Shown here: piece by piece, positions 36,515 to 49,334 of the stretch
Layout of the letters: the number at the start of each line of letters is the position of its first letter
Numbering within the stretch: the first letter of the stretch is position 1
Assembly (NCBI GenBank): GCA_028551475.1
Contig: CM052356.1
Span: forward strand, 5,156,001 to 5,220,000
DNA length: 64,000 nucleotides
From: Casuarina equisetifolia
Lineage: Eukaryota > Streptophyta > Magnoliopsida > Fagales > Casuarinaceae
Direction of reading: 5' to 3'
Translations under genes and position numbers: made by a program
The notes under the pieces: generated by a model
What the model was told of the DNA's origin: nothing
Databases searched by the model: none
Seen by the model: the letters and a program-made list of their open reading frames with translations, nothing else

Positions 36515-38151
36515 TTTTAGTTTTTCCTCTCTTTACCTCCCTTCAACCCCTTTTACAGTTATTTATATATGAACAATAACCCTTTTTCACGTCCAAGGTC
36601 CTATCACTTCATTATTTTTTATTCTTTTTGTGATGGCTATCAAATAAGGTTTGTGCAAATTTTCTTCCTTTATCGGCTGCAACCAATTTGGTATCAGTTT
36701 CTTCCAAAAACGTTTTTCCTTTTTTGAATTTCTTGTTGATGATGGCTTCACCCTCAATCAAAGTGGTTTAGGGCTCCACTTTTTTCTCCTTAACACTATA
36801 TTCCTTCTTAACTAACTCAAGCACCTCCCCTATAGATTTCTCCATGGGATTGGATAATGATAACATGTCATTAGTTGGTCAATTTTTCCCTCCATTTGAT
36901 GTTACATGAGGGAGTGCATTAATGACCATATTATCTTTTCCTAATGTGTACTTAATTTCGAAATCAGATCCCACTAATTTGGTGAGCCATCTTTGTTGAG
37001 TAGAGTGGATATTTTCTGTTTCCATAAAATTGTTGGTTGCATTGTTTTTTGTTTTTTTTTAACACACCCGAGAAGGGACATGATCAATGGGACTGTCGGT
37101 CAAAGTTTGGCTTAGAGAATTAAAAGGCCGACTTTGAGGAGCATGTAATGCATGAAGACATTGGTGGCTGGTAAACAAATGAAAGAAACAAATCAAAGAA
37201 GAAAGAAATCGTCACCCTGAGAGATTAAAGCCATTAATATCTTTTCATTGGTGAAGAGTTATAAGTGGCACCCATGTAACTTTTGACTTATAAAGGATAT
37301 GCGTTTCTTTTCTTGTGCAAAAACAGCCCCCATACCCTCTCCTAAAGCATCACACTCTATGACAAATGACTTAGAGAAAGTGAACAAAGCAAGTATTGGG
37401 GCTTGACTTAGCGATTACTTGAGTTGTTGGAAGGCCACATCAACTTTTTCATTCTATTAGAAATGGTCCCTTTTAAGTAGATTAGTTAGTGGGGGTGCTA
37501 TTTTCTCAAAATTATGGATGAATCTTCTATAATACTTAACTAATTTAAGAAATCCCTAAACTTCACCTCCTCCTTGGCAAACTCACATTTGCTTTCCTTG
37601 ACAAATAGCATGTGGGTTTGAAGGAGTGTAAATAGCAAAGCAAAGTTACAAAGGAATGGTTGAAGGGTTGAGTTCATTAAGGCTTGAAAAGTGGATGCTG
37701 TAGTGGTGAGGCCCAAAGGCATTATTAAAAATTCATAATGGCCTTAATGGGTTGAAAAGGCAATTTTGTGTACATCATCATGGTACATCTTCACTTAATA
37801 ATAGTCAAATTAAAGGTCTAATTTGGAAAAGACACTTACACCATGTAATTCATCCAATAGTTCATCAATGGTTAGCATTGAAAAACAATTTTTTATGGTT
37901 TTTTAGTTAAGAGCTCAGTAATCTATATGTAAATGCTAGGATCCATCTTTTTTCTTGACTAATAAAAATGGAAAAGAAAAAAAGGAAGTGTTGTTCTAAA
38001 TGACTCATGTCTTCAATAACTTGTCCACCATTTTTTCCAATTTAGCTTTTTGAAAATAAAGGCAACAATATAGTCAAAGAGTCATTAATTTTTTTGGATC
38101 ATTCAATAGAATTCTATGGTAAATTGATGCTAACCTGGCTCTGATACCAAA
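36515..38151 (-). mobile_element. Decayed Ty3/gypsy retrotransposon internal region (RT and RNase H)
   Basis: Minus strand, after a primer-binding site at about 38,131-38,150 (TGGTATCAGAGCC, complementary to initiator tRNA-Met). RT-like pieces lie at about 37,540-38,060 (KMYHDDVHKIAFSTH and [17 protein letters not shown]). RNase H-like pieces follow at about 36,880-37,420 (FVIECDALGEGMGAVFAQ, then TQQRWLTKLVGSDFEIKYT and GKDNMVINALP). Gag and protease are missing between the binding site and RT, and integrase is missing after RNase H. Stops and frameshifts are frequent. At 36,520-36,590 the text resembles 38,795-38,870, suggesting the stump of the other LTR beside the 18S fragment. Confidence 0.82.
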
Positions 38152-38778
38152 TGTTAAAAAATAAATCATCTCAAATAAGACTATAAGCCAGGATCTACAC
38201 ATCAATTATAGATTGTAAATGGGTTTAAGTATAAAATTAAAACAAGAATTCCATACCTATTTATGGATGCATTTTAGTATGATCTTTAGATAAGATTTTA
38301 CCCTTTATTACTCTAATTGTGCTATCTGATGAAAAGCAAGAAATCTGCTACAAAATCAATTACAGGAATGCTTGATGATAGAGAGAAATATATATGCCAA
38401 AGGGTGTCTACTTAATGAACAAATACTTGAAATATAATTCTATTTTGTTAAATAAAGAAAAATAATTGATCATCATGAAATTACTATTATGCCCCTACCA
38501 TAAGTTTGATTCCATATATACAGATGTCAATGCACATATAACAAACTAGAGGGGGACTTAACTAATATAACTTATAACATGCTGAACCAAATAATCCTAA
38601 CTCATTACAATTTCATAAAGAAAGCCCACACTCGCTAACACCATATTAGCAATTAAGGTCAAAATCTATATTATACAAATAGACCAATATTATTTACATC
38701 AATACACCTTTATAAGAGAATTAATTTATGTTCACTGATATAAGCTCACATTACATGAGTTTATAAAATAAGCTAACA
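38152..38778 (-). repeat. Putative LTR of the gypsy relic
   Basis: It adjoins the primer-binding site and has TGTTA...TAACA ends. Because a phrase shared with 36,520-36,590 lies slightly outside this interval (about 38,795-38,870), the true LTR may extend to about 38,870. The boundary is uncertain. Confidence 0.45.
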
Positions 38779-38870
38779 CAATAACCTCCTAGAGGAACTT
38801 TCTTGACATTCTCTCTATACCTCCCTTTAGCCCCTTTTACAATTATTTATATTCAATAGTGTAAATGTCG

Positions 38871-39684
38871 GTTAGTTATTGTTGCATACTAGATATATGG
38901 ATATGCATAATTATAACTATCTACGCAACGTTCAGAAACCTCCCTACATTAACTACCATCTTCTCATGTTGACATTTGTAGATGTGTTGACATGGCATGC
39001 TCCCATTTGTGCTATTGTGGTATACTAGGAGTGTTGGATCAACTAGGCTACTCGTTAGGAACATGACAAGATCACTGGGTCAAATGCCATCAAATGAAAA
39101 CCAAGTCAGTTGGATATGATGAACGCCAGGTCAAGTGGAGCTTAGCACAAAATTAGGTCAACGTGGTCCAGTTGAAGATCACCAACAAGATCCCAACTCC
39201 TAAAACAACCTAAGTTTAAGGCTAAAGTAAACAAGTTGAGTACTGTTGCATATAGGTCAAATCACACCCGCACTAAGTTGATCCTATAAGGTGCATGATA
39301 TGCACGCGTATCACGGACAACTAAGAATTTTTTTGCAAATCTGCCTCACGTAAAATGACAAAGGGTGCTCATATGTTAATATACGGAAGATTTTAGTCCT
39401 AAATGAGGAGGAATCGTGGTGGAAGGTAACAGACATTGATCTTCAAGTTAGGTATAGAAGATGTAGGTAATGTTTGAAATTCGGTCTCCAGCACTAGATC
39501 ATTCAAACTAAAGGAAAAAGATAGTATATCAGCTTAGAGTTTAGTTTATGGTGAAGAATTTTAGATATCATCTTCCTTTTAGAATTCTATATCTTGAATG
39601 AGGATTTGAGAAAAAGAATTCCTTTCATCTAGTGCTTCCAACATGTTATTAGTTGACAATTTGTTAAAAATAGATAAAACCTAA
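38871..39684. other. Intergenic DNA between gypsy relic and SEUSS-like gene
   Basis: No gene recognised. Repetitive-looking phrases (GGTCAAATG, GATCAA, CAAGTCA) suggest further transposon debris. Confidence 0.3.
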
Positions 39685-40107
39685 GACTCCAAAAACCATT
39701 TTAGGAAAGATTCAAATGCAGGGTAAAGAGCAAACAAATTAATTTTGCGGGCTTCTTGTCTCCGTGAGTTCCTACAAATGATCCTCTGTGACGGCAATTC
39801 AATATAGTAAGGACATCAATCTTCACTCAGCATAACACTGATCAATTTGCAAAGCTTGTAACCTGAACCTACTGTAATGTTGTACTAAAAAGTTACTAGT
39901 TATTTCAATTTACTGGACTATTACTGACCTAAGGTCTCCTTTGTCTAACTAAACAAAAAAAAACAAAAAAAGTTACTAGTTGTGATATCAGTAGATGATA
40001 GACAAAAATGAGTACAAAACTACTGTTGAGATATACAGACTCATGTCTGACCACTTTCTCAACCAACCTAAAAGATAAAGTTTCGTGCAGGCCTTTCATC
40101 CATCGCA

Positions 40108-43100
40108 TCACAACTGCTGCCACTTCAACTCCCCACTTCCATGACAATCGTCGATCATATTCAGGAACTCTACAGGCCGATCAAGCTTCTCCGGGAGATC
40201 TGGTTCTCTCCTTGTGAAGTTGTTGGCATAAAACTCAGAAGACTTACCATGGGAGACAGTTCCTGAGCTGCTGCCCCTCCCTGCCATACCACCCAACGCG
40301 TTTCTGAGGACAGCCCTGGGCGTGGTGCTGTCTCTGGAATTTAAACCCCTCCGAGAAATATCTATTTCCCTGACTCTTGTTGGCTGGTCCAAACCGGTGC
40401 TTTTGCCAACCGCACGGATGGCTCTGTCCCCAGCTGTTCCGTTCACTTTTCTGCTGCTGTTGATCACCTCCGGCCGCGGCTTTTGGATTGCCATATCTGG
40501 GTTGTTCTGGCTGACTTCTAGGGAATGGGTGCTTGACAATCTGTCCATCGGTAAGTTTTGTATTTGCCCCGAACTTGAGGTTTGGGGACCTTGATATGGT
40601 ATATAAGGTACATCCTGATTGGACGCATATGGAGAATAACAGTGTTGCTTTACTTCACCCGCCTCGGAGGTCGAGTTCGGTCCCAGTGATTTGTGATACC
40701 GACCAGGCCACATCAATGGTGCGGTCTGTTTAGAGCTAGTCAAATATACACCATTGCTCTCCCCTAAATTATTGTTCACATTGCTGCCAGGAACAGTTGC
40801 CACAGCAAGAAGCTTATCCTTGTCAGTTGGCATAAAGTGAGCACTCCCGCCACCCTCCTCTTCTGCTTCCTCTTTCCACATTCTCTTTAAGCTCTCTAAA
40901 ATGGAGCAATAGTGTCAAATATTATAACAAGGATTAACTATAGCTACAGACGCTCTATTGGTTAATATCCAATGCTAAACTACAAACATATCCAGAAACA
41001 TCCTAATTTGAGAAAAACTGGTAATTTCCATCATTGGGCTACATCAGTGGAAAAAGTATACAGATTAAGGGTGGGAGGTTGAATGGACATTTCACATTGA
41101 TAATACTCGAATCTGTTAACATTTGATAGAGTACGGCACCTACCACGCATTTTCCCCCTCCATACCGATTTATCTATGTTCTATGCATCAAATACCTCAG
41201 TTACTAAAGGTAAACAATGACATCATCAACTGTAGTAGTACTAAGAGATGGCTAAACCATATTGAGAACCCTATCTCTAATCCTCATAAGCAAGACGGAA
41301 GAAAGTAACTCTATGCCATCAACTGCAACATATGAGATGCTACTTACCCATTGCTTCCATGTTATTAATCTGGAAGGAAGTCATTAAATCTCTCGTACTG
41401 TAAACAATCTCACCAATCTGTTAGATGCATAAATTAGTTTTCAGTTAAATATTGTATTAGTTTCAAACTCAAACAAAATAAGATTTACCTGCAAGCATCG
41501 GGTGTAGCTTTTGGAAAATCCCAGGTCATCAACCAACTGTAAATCCAAAGTTCTTGCAAGTTGATTTCCAGCCTCTAGAAACCTACAGCAATTAATGATC
41601 AACACAAGATCAACTCAGAATCATAATAAATTTACGTTTTAAATGTTTAAGCGAAGGAGGTAATGAAGTAATAACTGCTTCATATGTTCCTCCCAAAAGC
41701 GCAATTTTTCTAGGACATCTAAAGCAGCATATATATCTTTGAACTTGCAAGCAAACAAGCAAACATATTTTGTCCTACTACTTCTGTTGCAACAGACAAA
41801 TAATCTAAAAGGGTATTCAGATCATATTAGTTACCAGGTTCAATTACAAGAAGATCAAACTGCATCAAGAGAAATTTTTGCCAAGTGTACTACTAACACC
41901 TCAAAAGAATGTTAATATTTTATTCAAAGAGCTCTGGATCACCAAAAGAAGTCTGGGGGGAAAAGAGGCATGAGATATGGCAGCTCGCAAGAAAGATTTG
42001 CATTTGCACAAGGTGCCTTTGAGATTTGATCTGCAAATGATGACTGAATTTTTTAAACTAAGGCTTCAATGAGATAAAGCGATCACCATTAACCTTCGGG
42101 AATCAGCATGTTTTCAACTAAGACTTCAAGTGTACATTTCCACTCTTTTGCAATAACAACCAATGGTGAACCTTTGCCCCACACAGTTACATGAAAATAG
42201 TTTTTCTCTCTTTTGACAAATGATATTCCTTTATTTGAATTTGTGATAGGGAAATACAATCACGGAAAATTTTAACAATTCCAAATATTAGTTTCCAATC
42301 CGTGTACTCCTTGAGCAAGTAGGATGAGATTGAATCTTTAATAGGTCCATCAGCTAAGGGCGCAATGAATGAGATACAAAACCGAAGAGGCTAATAATCT
42401 ATTGCATAAAATCTATCTACCACTAATTTCTTACACATGACAATTTGCTTTTAAATTCCTTGGCGTCACAGCACGAGCCAAACTTCCACCATCTGTGACT
42501 TTACATATCCGTTCAGCATGAACCAGCAGATCAACCTGCAACCAGGCATGTTTCAAAAATTTAGAGCAATGTTACACTGCAAGATCCTAAAACCCAGTCT
42601 GAACGTGAGGAATAAACAACTGATCATATGAGACATGCAAAGCCTATGAAAAAAAGTTAACAACCATACAATTACAGAGTACATCAAGGACTCGTAACCT
42701 GAGATGCAAGAAAAGTTCGAGGAAAAAGTTCTTCATGATGCCATGAACAAAATTCCCAGCACAATATCTGATAAAGGAAAGGAAAAGGAATGTAAAGATC
42801 ATCGTGGAAATTTTGCATTGAACATTATCAACAACCAACAGATATGCATTAATGCCCACCAACTAATCCGAAGTAGAATTCTCACCTTCAAGTCATGGGT
42901 GTAAATAATGCGTAAATGGCCATCACGAACAACACGAAGTTTCTCATAGACACTCTCTTGAACTGCTTTTTCATATTCCAACACCATTAATCCAGAAGGG
43001 AGTCTATGCTCACGTGGTAAATCAAGAAACAAAAGCTCATCCATCACAGTGTCAAATGTGACTTTGGAGAGCCAAGGTAGTACTTCGTAAATCACCTCTA

Positions 43101-45090
43101 CCAAGAACAAAATATAGAGAGAAATTATTTACAGTCAATGGATTAACCGAAAGAGAACAGGAAAGAAGAAATTATTTTCCTTACCAAAGCCCCTCCCTGA
43201 TTTACACCCACATAAATCGCACTGCCAAGCATCCTTGAAAAAATAAAAGGGCAACAAGGGAAGGATAAGAACAAGACACAAACAAGAAATCATGTAAGGG
43301 CATGCATCAAAGACAGGTGCTAGGGACTGTTATACGCATCCATCTGAAGCTAAAGCACAAAATAATTCACCTATACAAGAAAAATAACTTTATTTTTCAC
43401 TTGATAACGGATATTCAGTGTCACAAGTGTTATAAGTGCAAATTTATTTCACAAATATTTCACACAAGTGTGCTAGACAAGCTATTAGCCCGCATGCATT
43501 ATGGATGGTTTCATCTAACACATTGGGCACCAATGACCAGTTGCCACAAATTAATTTGATGGTAGTATTTTGCAGAATTGGAATCAAATCATTTCTAGTG
43601 GTTTAACATGAAAAAGGATCAGAAGAATGAGAACTGACCTGAGTTGCCTGGGAAGTCATACCTAAGGCATGGTGTCCAACATTTTTATCATATAAAGAAA
43701 AACACCATCTTCTCCTTGCACAAGGAGCATAGTACTCGGAAATAAACTTCTTCCAATAAGAAATACAATTGTCCTATAGAGACCCACCAAACCAAAAAGA
43801 GATATGTTACACCAACTTAAAAGCAGTGTCACTGAGTGAAGGAAAAAGTGGAAGCATGGCATTAGAAGAGAGAAAACAAGTACGTGTAAGGTGAACAAAT
43901 TGCATGTGACAGGACAAGAATGATGCACACAGCAAAGGTCGTGAACAGTGATAACAGTAAATAACATTGAGTTGTCAATTGAACGAGTAACACACAGCTG
44001 GTCGCTGCCGTAGATGATATAGTTGCTGCATTAGCCTGCGCGAACAGATGCCTTCATTAAAGGGGTTAATAGCAGGTACTTGACGCAGGACCTGCTGCTG
44101 CAGTTGGTGCCTCATCTGTTGCCGTTGTTGCCGCTGCAACTGGTGCCTCATCTGCTGCTCTTGCTGCTGCTGCAGATGCTGCCTAATCTGTTGCTGTTGT
44201 CGCTGCTGCAGCTGGTGCCTAATCTGTTGCTGTTGTCGCTGCTGCAGCTCGTCCCTAATCTGTTGCTGTTGTCGCTGCTGCATGTCAACTTCCTGATACT
44301 CCGTAACAGACTGCAAAATCTTTTGCCACTTTTGGTTTTGGTTTTGGTTTTGGTTTTGGTTTAGTTTTTGTATCTGCTGCCGCTGATGAAACAGTGATTG
44401 TAGCTGGGGCACATGTCCTTGCAATTCCTCAGAATCTGGTTTCTGCAGTAGCTGCTGAAGAACATAATGGTGCATGATAGCCTCTTGCTGGATGTCTAGT
44501 CTTGGTTTCTTATGCATCTGAATTGAAGTGCAGGGCTCCTGCTTTATGCTATTTAGAAGTGAACGATTATACTCTTCCGCAACCTCTCCCTGAAGTTCCC
44601 TTTTACGAGCTTGTAGGCAATTTGTGTCTAACTGGGAGTTATGCTGGACAATGGAAGAACTGTCTAGAACAGAGGAGCATGAGCTTAGGTTATGGGAGAT
44701 GAATGATGGAGGAGATGAGGGTAAATCTAGGTAAGATTCTGTGTTGCTATTGGGACATCTATACAAATAAGGAGCCTTTGGAAGTTCTGGTTTGGAATCC
44801 ATGGCTAAGGAACTTGAAACACTCTGGCTGTTCATTGTCTTATTTATGGCAGTGAGATTCATTTCCCCTGAGAAACTATCTACATTCATACGAGCAATCA
44901 TAGGCGAAGTATTTGGCAAGGTTCGAGAAGATGTGTTCGAAAGAAAAGCTAAGGCACCCTGGTAGTGCTCATCCTTTTGTGGCATGTTATTGGAGCGTGA
45001 TGGCCCCTTCAAGCCTCCATTGAGCCCAGTCTGTGCCAGAGATTGTGCTGTCATTTGAAAGTTGGAATCTACAGAAGTCTCTGGAGCCAT
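40108..45090 (-). CDS. SEU/SLK-like: SEUSS-like LIM-domain-binding transcriptional corepressor
   Basis: Nine coding exons (minus): 45090-43996, 43773-43639, 43233-43185, 43097-42886, 42767-42699, 42535-42435, 41582-41489, 41417-41348, 40895-40108. They join in frame to about 870 residues, like SEUSS (877). The N-terminus, starting MAPETSVDSN, is Ser- and Gln-rich with KKPRLDIQQE, an N-Q alternating tract and Gln-rich repeats. The LDB dimerisation domain begins near residue 348 (ICSRRLMQQLYHLRQRP). It continues through SYWKKFISEYYAPCARRRWC, CDLCGCKSGRGFEV, LDLPREH, VQESVYEKLRVVRDGHLRI, WEFCSWHHEEL, LVDDLGFSKSYTRCLQIGE and MESLKRMW. Family knowledge: these nuclear adaptors pair with LEUNIG-type corepressors in floral and meristem gene control. 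The ARRH motif of SEUSS is SWHH here, and the C-terminal 260 residues are divergent. Upstream 5' UTR introns to about 46.75 kb are likely. Confidence 0.9.
44080..44364 (-). repeat. CAG-type and TTGGTT-type coding repeats (poly-Q and N-Q tracts)
   Basis: Within exon 1 of the SEUSS-like gene, GGTTTT repeats at about 44,333-44,362 encode alternating Asn-Gln. Four to five near-identical 36-base units at about 44,085-44,285 encode Q-R-Q-Q-Q-Q-I-R-x-x-L-Q-type repeats. The reverse strand is Leu-rich and open only because of this repeat. Confidence 0.85.
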
Positions 45091-46768
45091 CTCCACCCGT
45101 TCATTATCTTCCAGAGGGAATTAACACCTGTACGGAAATTACATATGGATCGTCAGACAAGCAGGAAATAGGTGCACAACAATTACATGGAGTTATATCA
45201 GCTCTCACACAAGGAGAATGCATGTGTAGCTATGTGTGAATCCGAAGATCATTTAAGAGTTCTGCAATGGAATAAACTCAATTTGGATTGCAAGAATATC
45301 TTACATTTTCCTTGATTTCTTGGTCCATATATTAGGGAAAGATGTTTCTTAAAATTCAAGGAAAAAAGTCTCAAAACTCTGCTTTGACAAATGAGGTACT
45401 CCAACCCCCAACCCCACCCAATCCCAAAGAGTGTGCTATCTACATATTTCCTATTCTTGAAGACAGACAGACTCGGATATGGAACAGAACTCTGCCTGGG
45501 GCTTGTTGAATTGGGTGATCATCAAAGATACACTCCACTTCAAAAACTGCTAATTTAATCCAAAAGCAAGTTGGGTCGCGCTCGCTAACTTGGTGACCTC
45601 TACCTTATCTTGTCGCAGCATTCCCATCTCTGCTCTTTCCCCCTAGCTTTTATATCTAAATCCCCCTCTAGGCTTGCCTCTCTTATTTTTGGGCATTTTC
45701 TTGCTTCCGGTTGTTTCGTAGTCTATTTCACCCAAAAACATGAAATAACGATATGAAAGACAGGTATTCATCTCCAGAGAAAAAAATAAAATAAAATACG
45801 GCGAGGTGCCCAGAAATATAGACGGAGCAGAAACAGGAAAGAGAAGTTAACAACCTGGGATTGATACCAAACAGTAAAGAAGATGAAGATGAAGCTGAAG
45901 ATCAAACCTAAGAAATACCCCTCAGAATACTACAAGAATAAAAACGAACAGCAACATGGAAAACAGGCCTATAATGAACCACATGTCATTAGACAAGAAA
46001 ATGCACAGCTCTTTCCACAACTTTATTGCGTGACTAAGAAGTAAGAAATGCTATACCCATGCGATCAAATTCGTTTGTTTCAATAAAACGGATTCACACT
46101 CCATCTGTAAACAAGATCCTTCAGCACAATTACTTACAAGGAAATGTACGACCACATATCTCCGACAGTATGACGATATGAATTAGTAGACTCATTTAGT
46201 GTGCAGAAATGATACTTCCAACAGTAGAACTCATATATCCGCTCTTTCTTGGGCCGAAAGCCACAAAGTACTCATTTTAAGGAAAAAGAAAATCATTTTA
46301 GCAGACCAATTTCGCAAATGCCGACGAAATTAGTATCCACGCCATTCTCAAGGACGGGCCCTTTGATCGCCTCCATTATCTCCAAAAACCAAATCAAAGT
46401 TATACCAGGCTCGGTGGAAGCGGAGTGGATATCTCAAAAGCTTTTGCTTTTTCTTTTTCTTTTTCTTTTTCTTTTTCTTTTCTTGGCAACCAAGCACTCA
46501 TCTTTCTCGTCAAAAACATCCAAACACATTATAAAGCAAAGAAAGTGTCGCCATATTCTCCCACTGTCCAAGACGCTTCATTCAAAGCGGTGCCAGAGAA
46601 AGTGCAAAAGAGGTCAGAATCCGCAGCAAAATTCTGATAAGAAGAAAAAAATTAGAAGAAAGTTTAAAAGGACAAAGCAGCAACCATCGTAGGAGACGGA
46701 AAACGTTAGAACTCGAGGCTTCTGCAGGAGAAGATGGCCATGGCTGTGAGCTCGAAGAAAAGGCTTTC
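45091..46768 (-). other. Probable 5' UTR with introns of the SEUSS-like gene
   Basis: This stretch lies between the probable TATA box and the first coding exon. A TAA in frame shortly before the ATG (45,121-45,123) shows coding begins at 45,090. A pyrimidine repeat (CTTTTT)n at about 46,446-46,483 is present. Splice sites were not fixed. I see no other gene. Confidence 0.4.
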
Positions 46769-46775
46769 ATTTATA
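46769..46775 (-). promoter_or_regulatory. TATA box, probable SEUSS-like promoter
   Basis: TATAAAT on the minus strand lies just downstream of a CpG-rich block (46,800-46,900) with repeated ACCGG phrases. The position fits a long spliced leader for the SEUSS-like gene, but no transcript evidence is available. Confidence 0.4.
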
Positions 46776-46929
46776 GTGAGCGGGAAGCAAGGAGGAGTGT
46801 AAGACGGTGGTGACCGGCTGTTACCGGTTCCGGGCAGCCTTAACCGGGTGGGCCGGTAAGCGTCGGGGCACGCGTCGCTTTACGACCAGCCACGTACTCC
46901 TGTAAAGATTGCGGGGTGGCATATGATTT

Positions 46930-49334
46930 TCTCTGTCGCCTTCTCTGCCTTCATTCCTTTTTTTTCTTTTAATAATTACGTCATAAATCTTTGATCTTCA
47001 GTTTACTTTTACTTTTAGGTAATGTGTTTGCATGGATCTAACCAACCCCCTTATTTTATAATTTCTTTTAGGTTTCACTAGTCCTTCATATAGTCAATCC
47101 TGTCATTTCATCTAAGATTTCAATTATATAATTTTTTTGTAGATTATATGTTCTTGAAATTTTAAATTTGATTGATTTAAAATGAAGCTAGTGAATTCCA
47201 TAAATTCTTTTTCCACATATATTTTCCAAGGAGAAAGAATTCCATTTCCTTGGATTTTTTTTTTAATAATTTTAAGATGGTCTCATGTTCTTCTAGAGTT
47301 TTAAAAAACATAAGAATATTATCTATATATACAACATAAAATCTTTAAAGATTTTATTTTAAAAACTTGAGATGCTACGGTAAGTCCAAAGAACTTCATA
47401 TTTATTGGTAATGTCTTCTTAAAGTATTGAAAGTTTTTAAAACTTTAGACTTTTCTAATTAATTGTCTTTGCCAAAAACTTGATTTATAATCAAACTTGC
47501 TAAAATATTTTGATCCCTTAATTTAGTTAACTAAGACATTTTTAGGAATAAAATAGTAATCAAACTCTATTTGCTCATTAAGCATTTTATAGTTTATGTT
47601 TGTTCTAGTTTTTCCTCTTTTAATTTCACTATAGTTTCTAGCCATTATCATTACTTATATGTAATATGTAATACTTATTACTTGTTTATAACTATCATTA
47701 CTTATATAAGCTCATAATCAATTTTCTCATTACTAGATGATGTCATTCTAAACTAATTTTAGTACCTGAAAATTTCTATGTGCTTCTTGGTGTTTGTGAT
47801 CAAAGTTTCTTAAGATGTCAAAGCACCACATACAAGGTTAAAAGGTTAATAAGAAATTACAACTTCAAAGCAAACACAAACATATGGGTTTTATAGAAAT
47901 TAGAAGTGAAACAACATAAAGTAACAATAAACAAAGTGAAAAACTTTGAAAGCTTTGATAAATTTCAAACATATATTAATTACAAGATTAAAAGTCTCTA
48001 GACTTTGATACCAATTACAATTATATATAAAAACAAGTGATTGAAAGCAAAATTTGTAATAAAAAATTGGTCGGTTGCATAGAAAACTATATGTGCCTAA
48101 TGTTTGTTGCTCGTTTAGGAGACAAACTCTCTTATTTATACAAAAGAATTCATTGTTCCCATCAACATGTAAAAAGCAAAAAAGTTTTTTGGTCTTCTTG
48201 AATCTTTTTCTTTTTTAATTTAAAAAGGTAATATTTTTCACAAGTTTTATTAATAAAAATAAAATTAGGTGAAATAACCATATTTTGAATAAGCACAAAA
48301 AAAACATGATGTAAACTTAACTTTTATAAAAAAGTTAAATGTTTAGATATGAAGCTGTGACATAAAAACATAAAAAATTAAAAAAAAAGTATGAAATAAA
48401 GAATCTTTACTCGTAAAAAGCAAAGAATTTATTCGGTCTTCTTTCATTTATTGTCTTTGAACTTCTTTCATTATTGTAGAAAACTTTTGCTTCTTTGTTT
48501 AACCGGTTCCTTGTGAGCTGTCACAATTGACGTGTACAATAAACCTGTGAGGTCGATAAATATCTAACTCAATTTGGGACCTCTTGGTCCTAAGTTGAAG
48601 CCTGCATAAACCTTGAACCAATAATTCTAAAATAAGACTGTTGATGAAAGACAAGTCTTAACTTTAAATCACCAGATTCCTCGTTTTCCTTAAAAATAAA
48701 AATTTCCTACACAGCCAATTCGTTTATTTGGTTAATAATTAACCAAATAACCTTTTTGGTTTTAACAATCCTCCAAGTAACCAATTCCATTATTTCATTC
48801 AAAGTCTTAACTTAGAAATCATGCAATAAACAGGCACAACAATCAATCCATGAGTACTAAAATTTTATGTGATTAGGGGATAACAATTGGCAGAAAACAA
48901 TTCTTCCACCATTTAAACTTCTTTTAATCACTTTCTCTTTGATCATTTAATTACACAATACATATTATACTGTTTCCCATATCCTCATGCTGATAGACAT
49001 CTTTAGTTATTATGTTGACTGTAAACAAGCTCTAAGTCTTTGTCTTGGCTCTGAAAAAGCAGGCCTGGGCTTGAAAGCAGCATGGAGACAAAAAATGGCT
49101 CCAAGAAAATATAGTAATCAGATTACAAAGCGAAATCAGACTTAAACGGTAGTGACAAAATCTTTCTCCTTTGCTTATTCTTGTTCTGTGACACCATAAA
49201 CAGCAGAACTGCTCTTAAAGGGACATGGAGACCCACAATCCAAAACGGTCACCCTAATGCCAACAGAGTGTAGATCTTTACCACTAAGAATAAGCTGGAA
49301 GAAAATATGTACACCTCTGAAGAAGCCATTTATT
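46930..49334 (-). mobile_element. Retroelement relic and AT-rich intergenic DNA
   Basis: Between about 47,150 and 47,640 the minus strand holds reverse-transcriptase-like fragments, including KFFGLTVASQVFK and, in another frame, VYIDNILMFFKTLEEHETIL, a degraded gypsy-type active-site region. Near 48,006-48,022 the minus strand reads TTGGTATCAAAGTC, a primer-binding-site-like sequence. The frame is destroyed. From 48,100 to 49,300 it is AT-rich with no recognised gene and holds the 3' flank of RRP36. Confidence 0.55.

Noticed and set aside
42435..42886. A SEUSS-like model that splices 42,886 directly to 42,535
   Set aside because: It stays in frame but omits a 69-base exon (42,767-42,699) that has good splice sites and encodes the conserved WEFC...HHEEL segment.
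44080..44364. Leu-rich plus-strand frame
   Set aside because: It is the complement of CAG and TTGGTT-type repeats in the SEUSS-like exon, an artefact of the repeat.
45091..45096. GTG upstream start for the SEUSS-like protein
   Set aside because: The ATG at 45,090 two codons later gives a normal MAP... N-terminus, and an in-frame TAA lies at 45,121-45,123.
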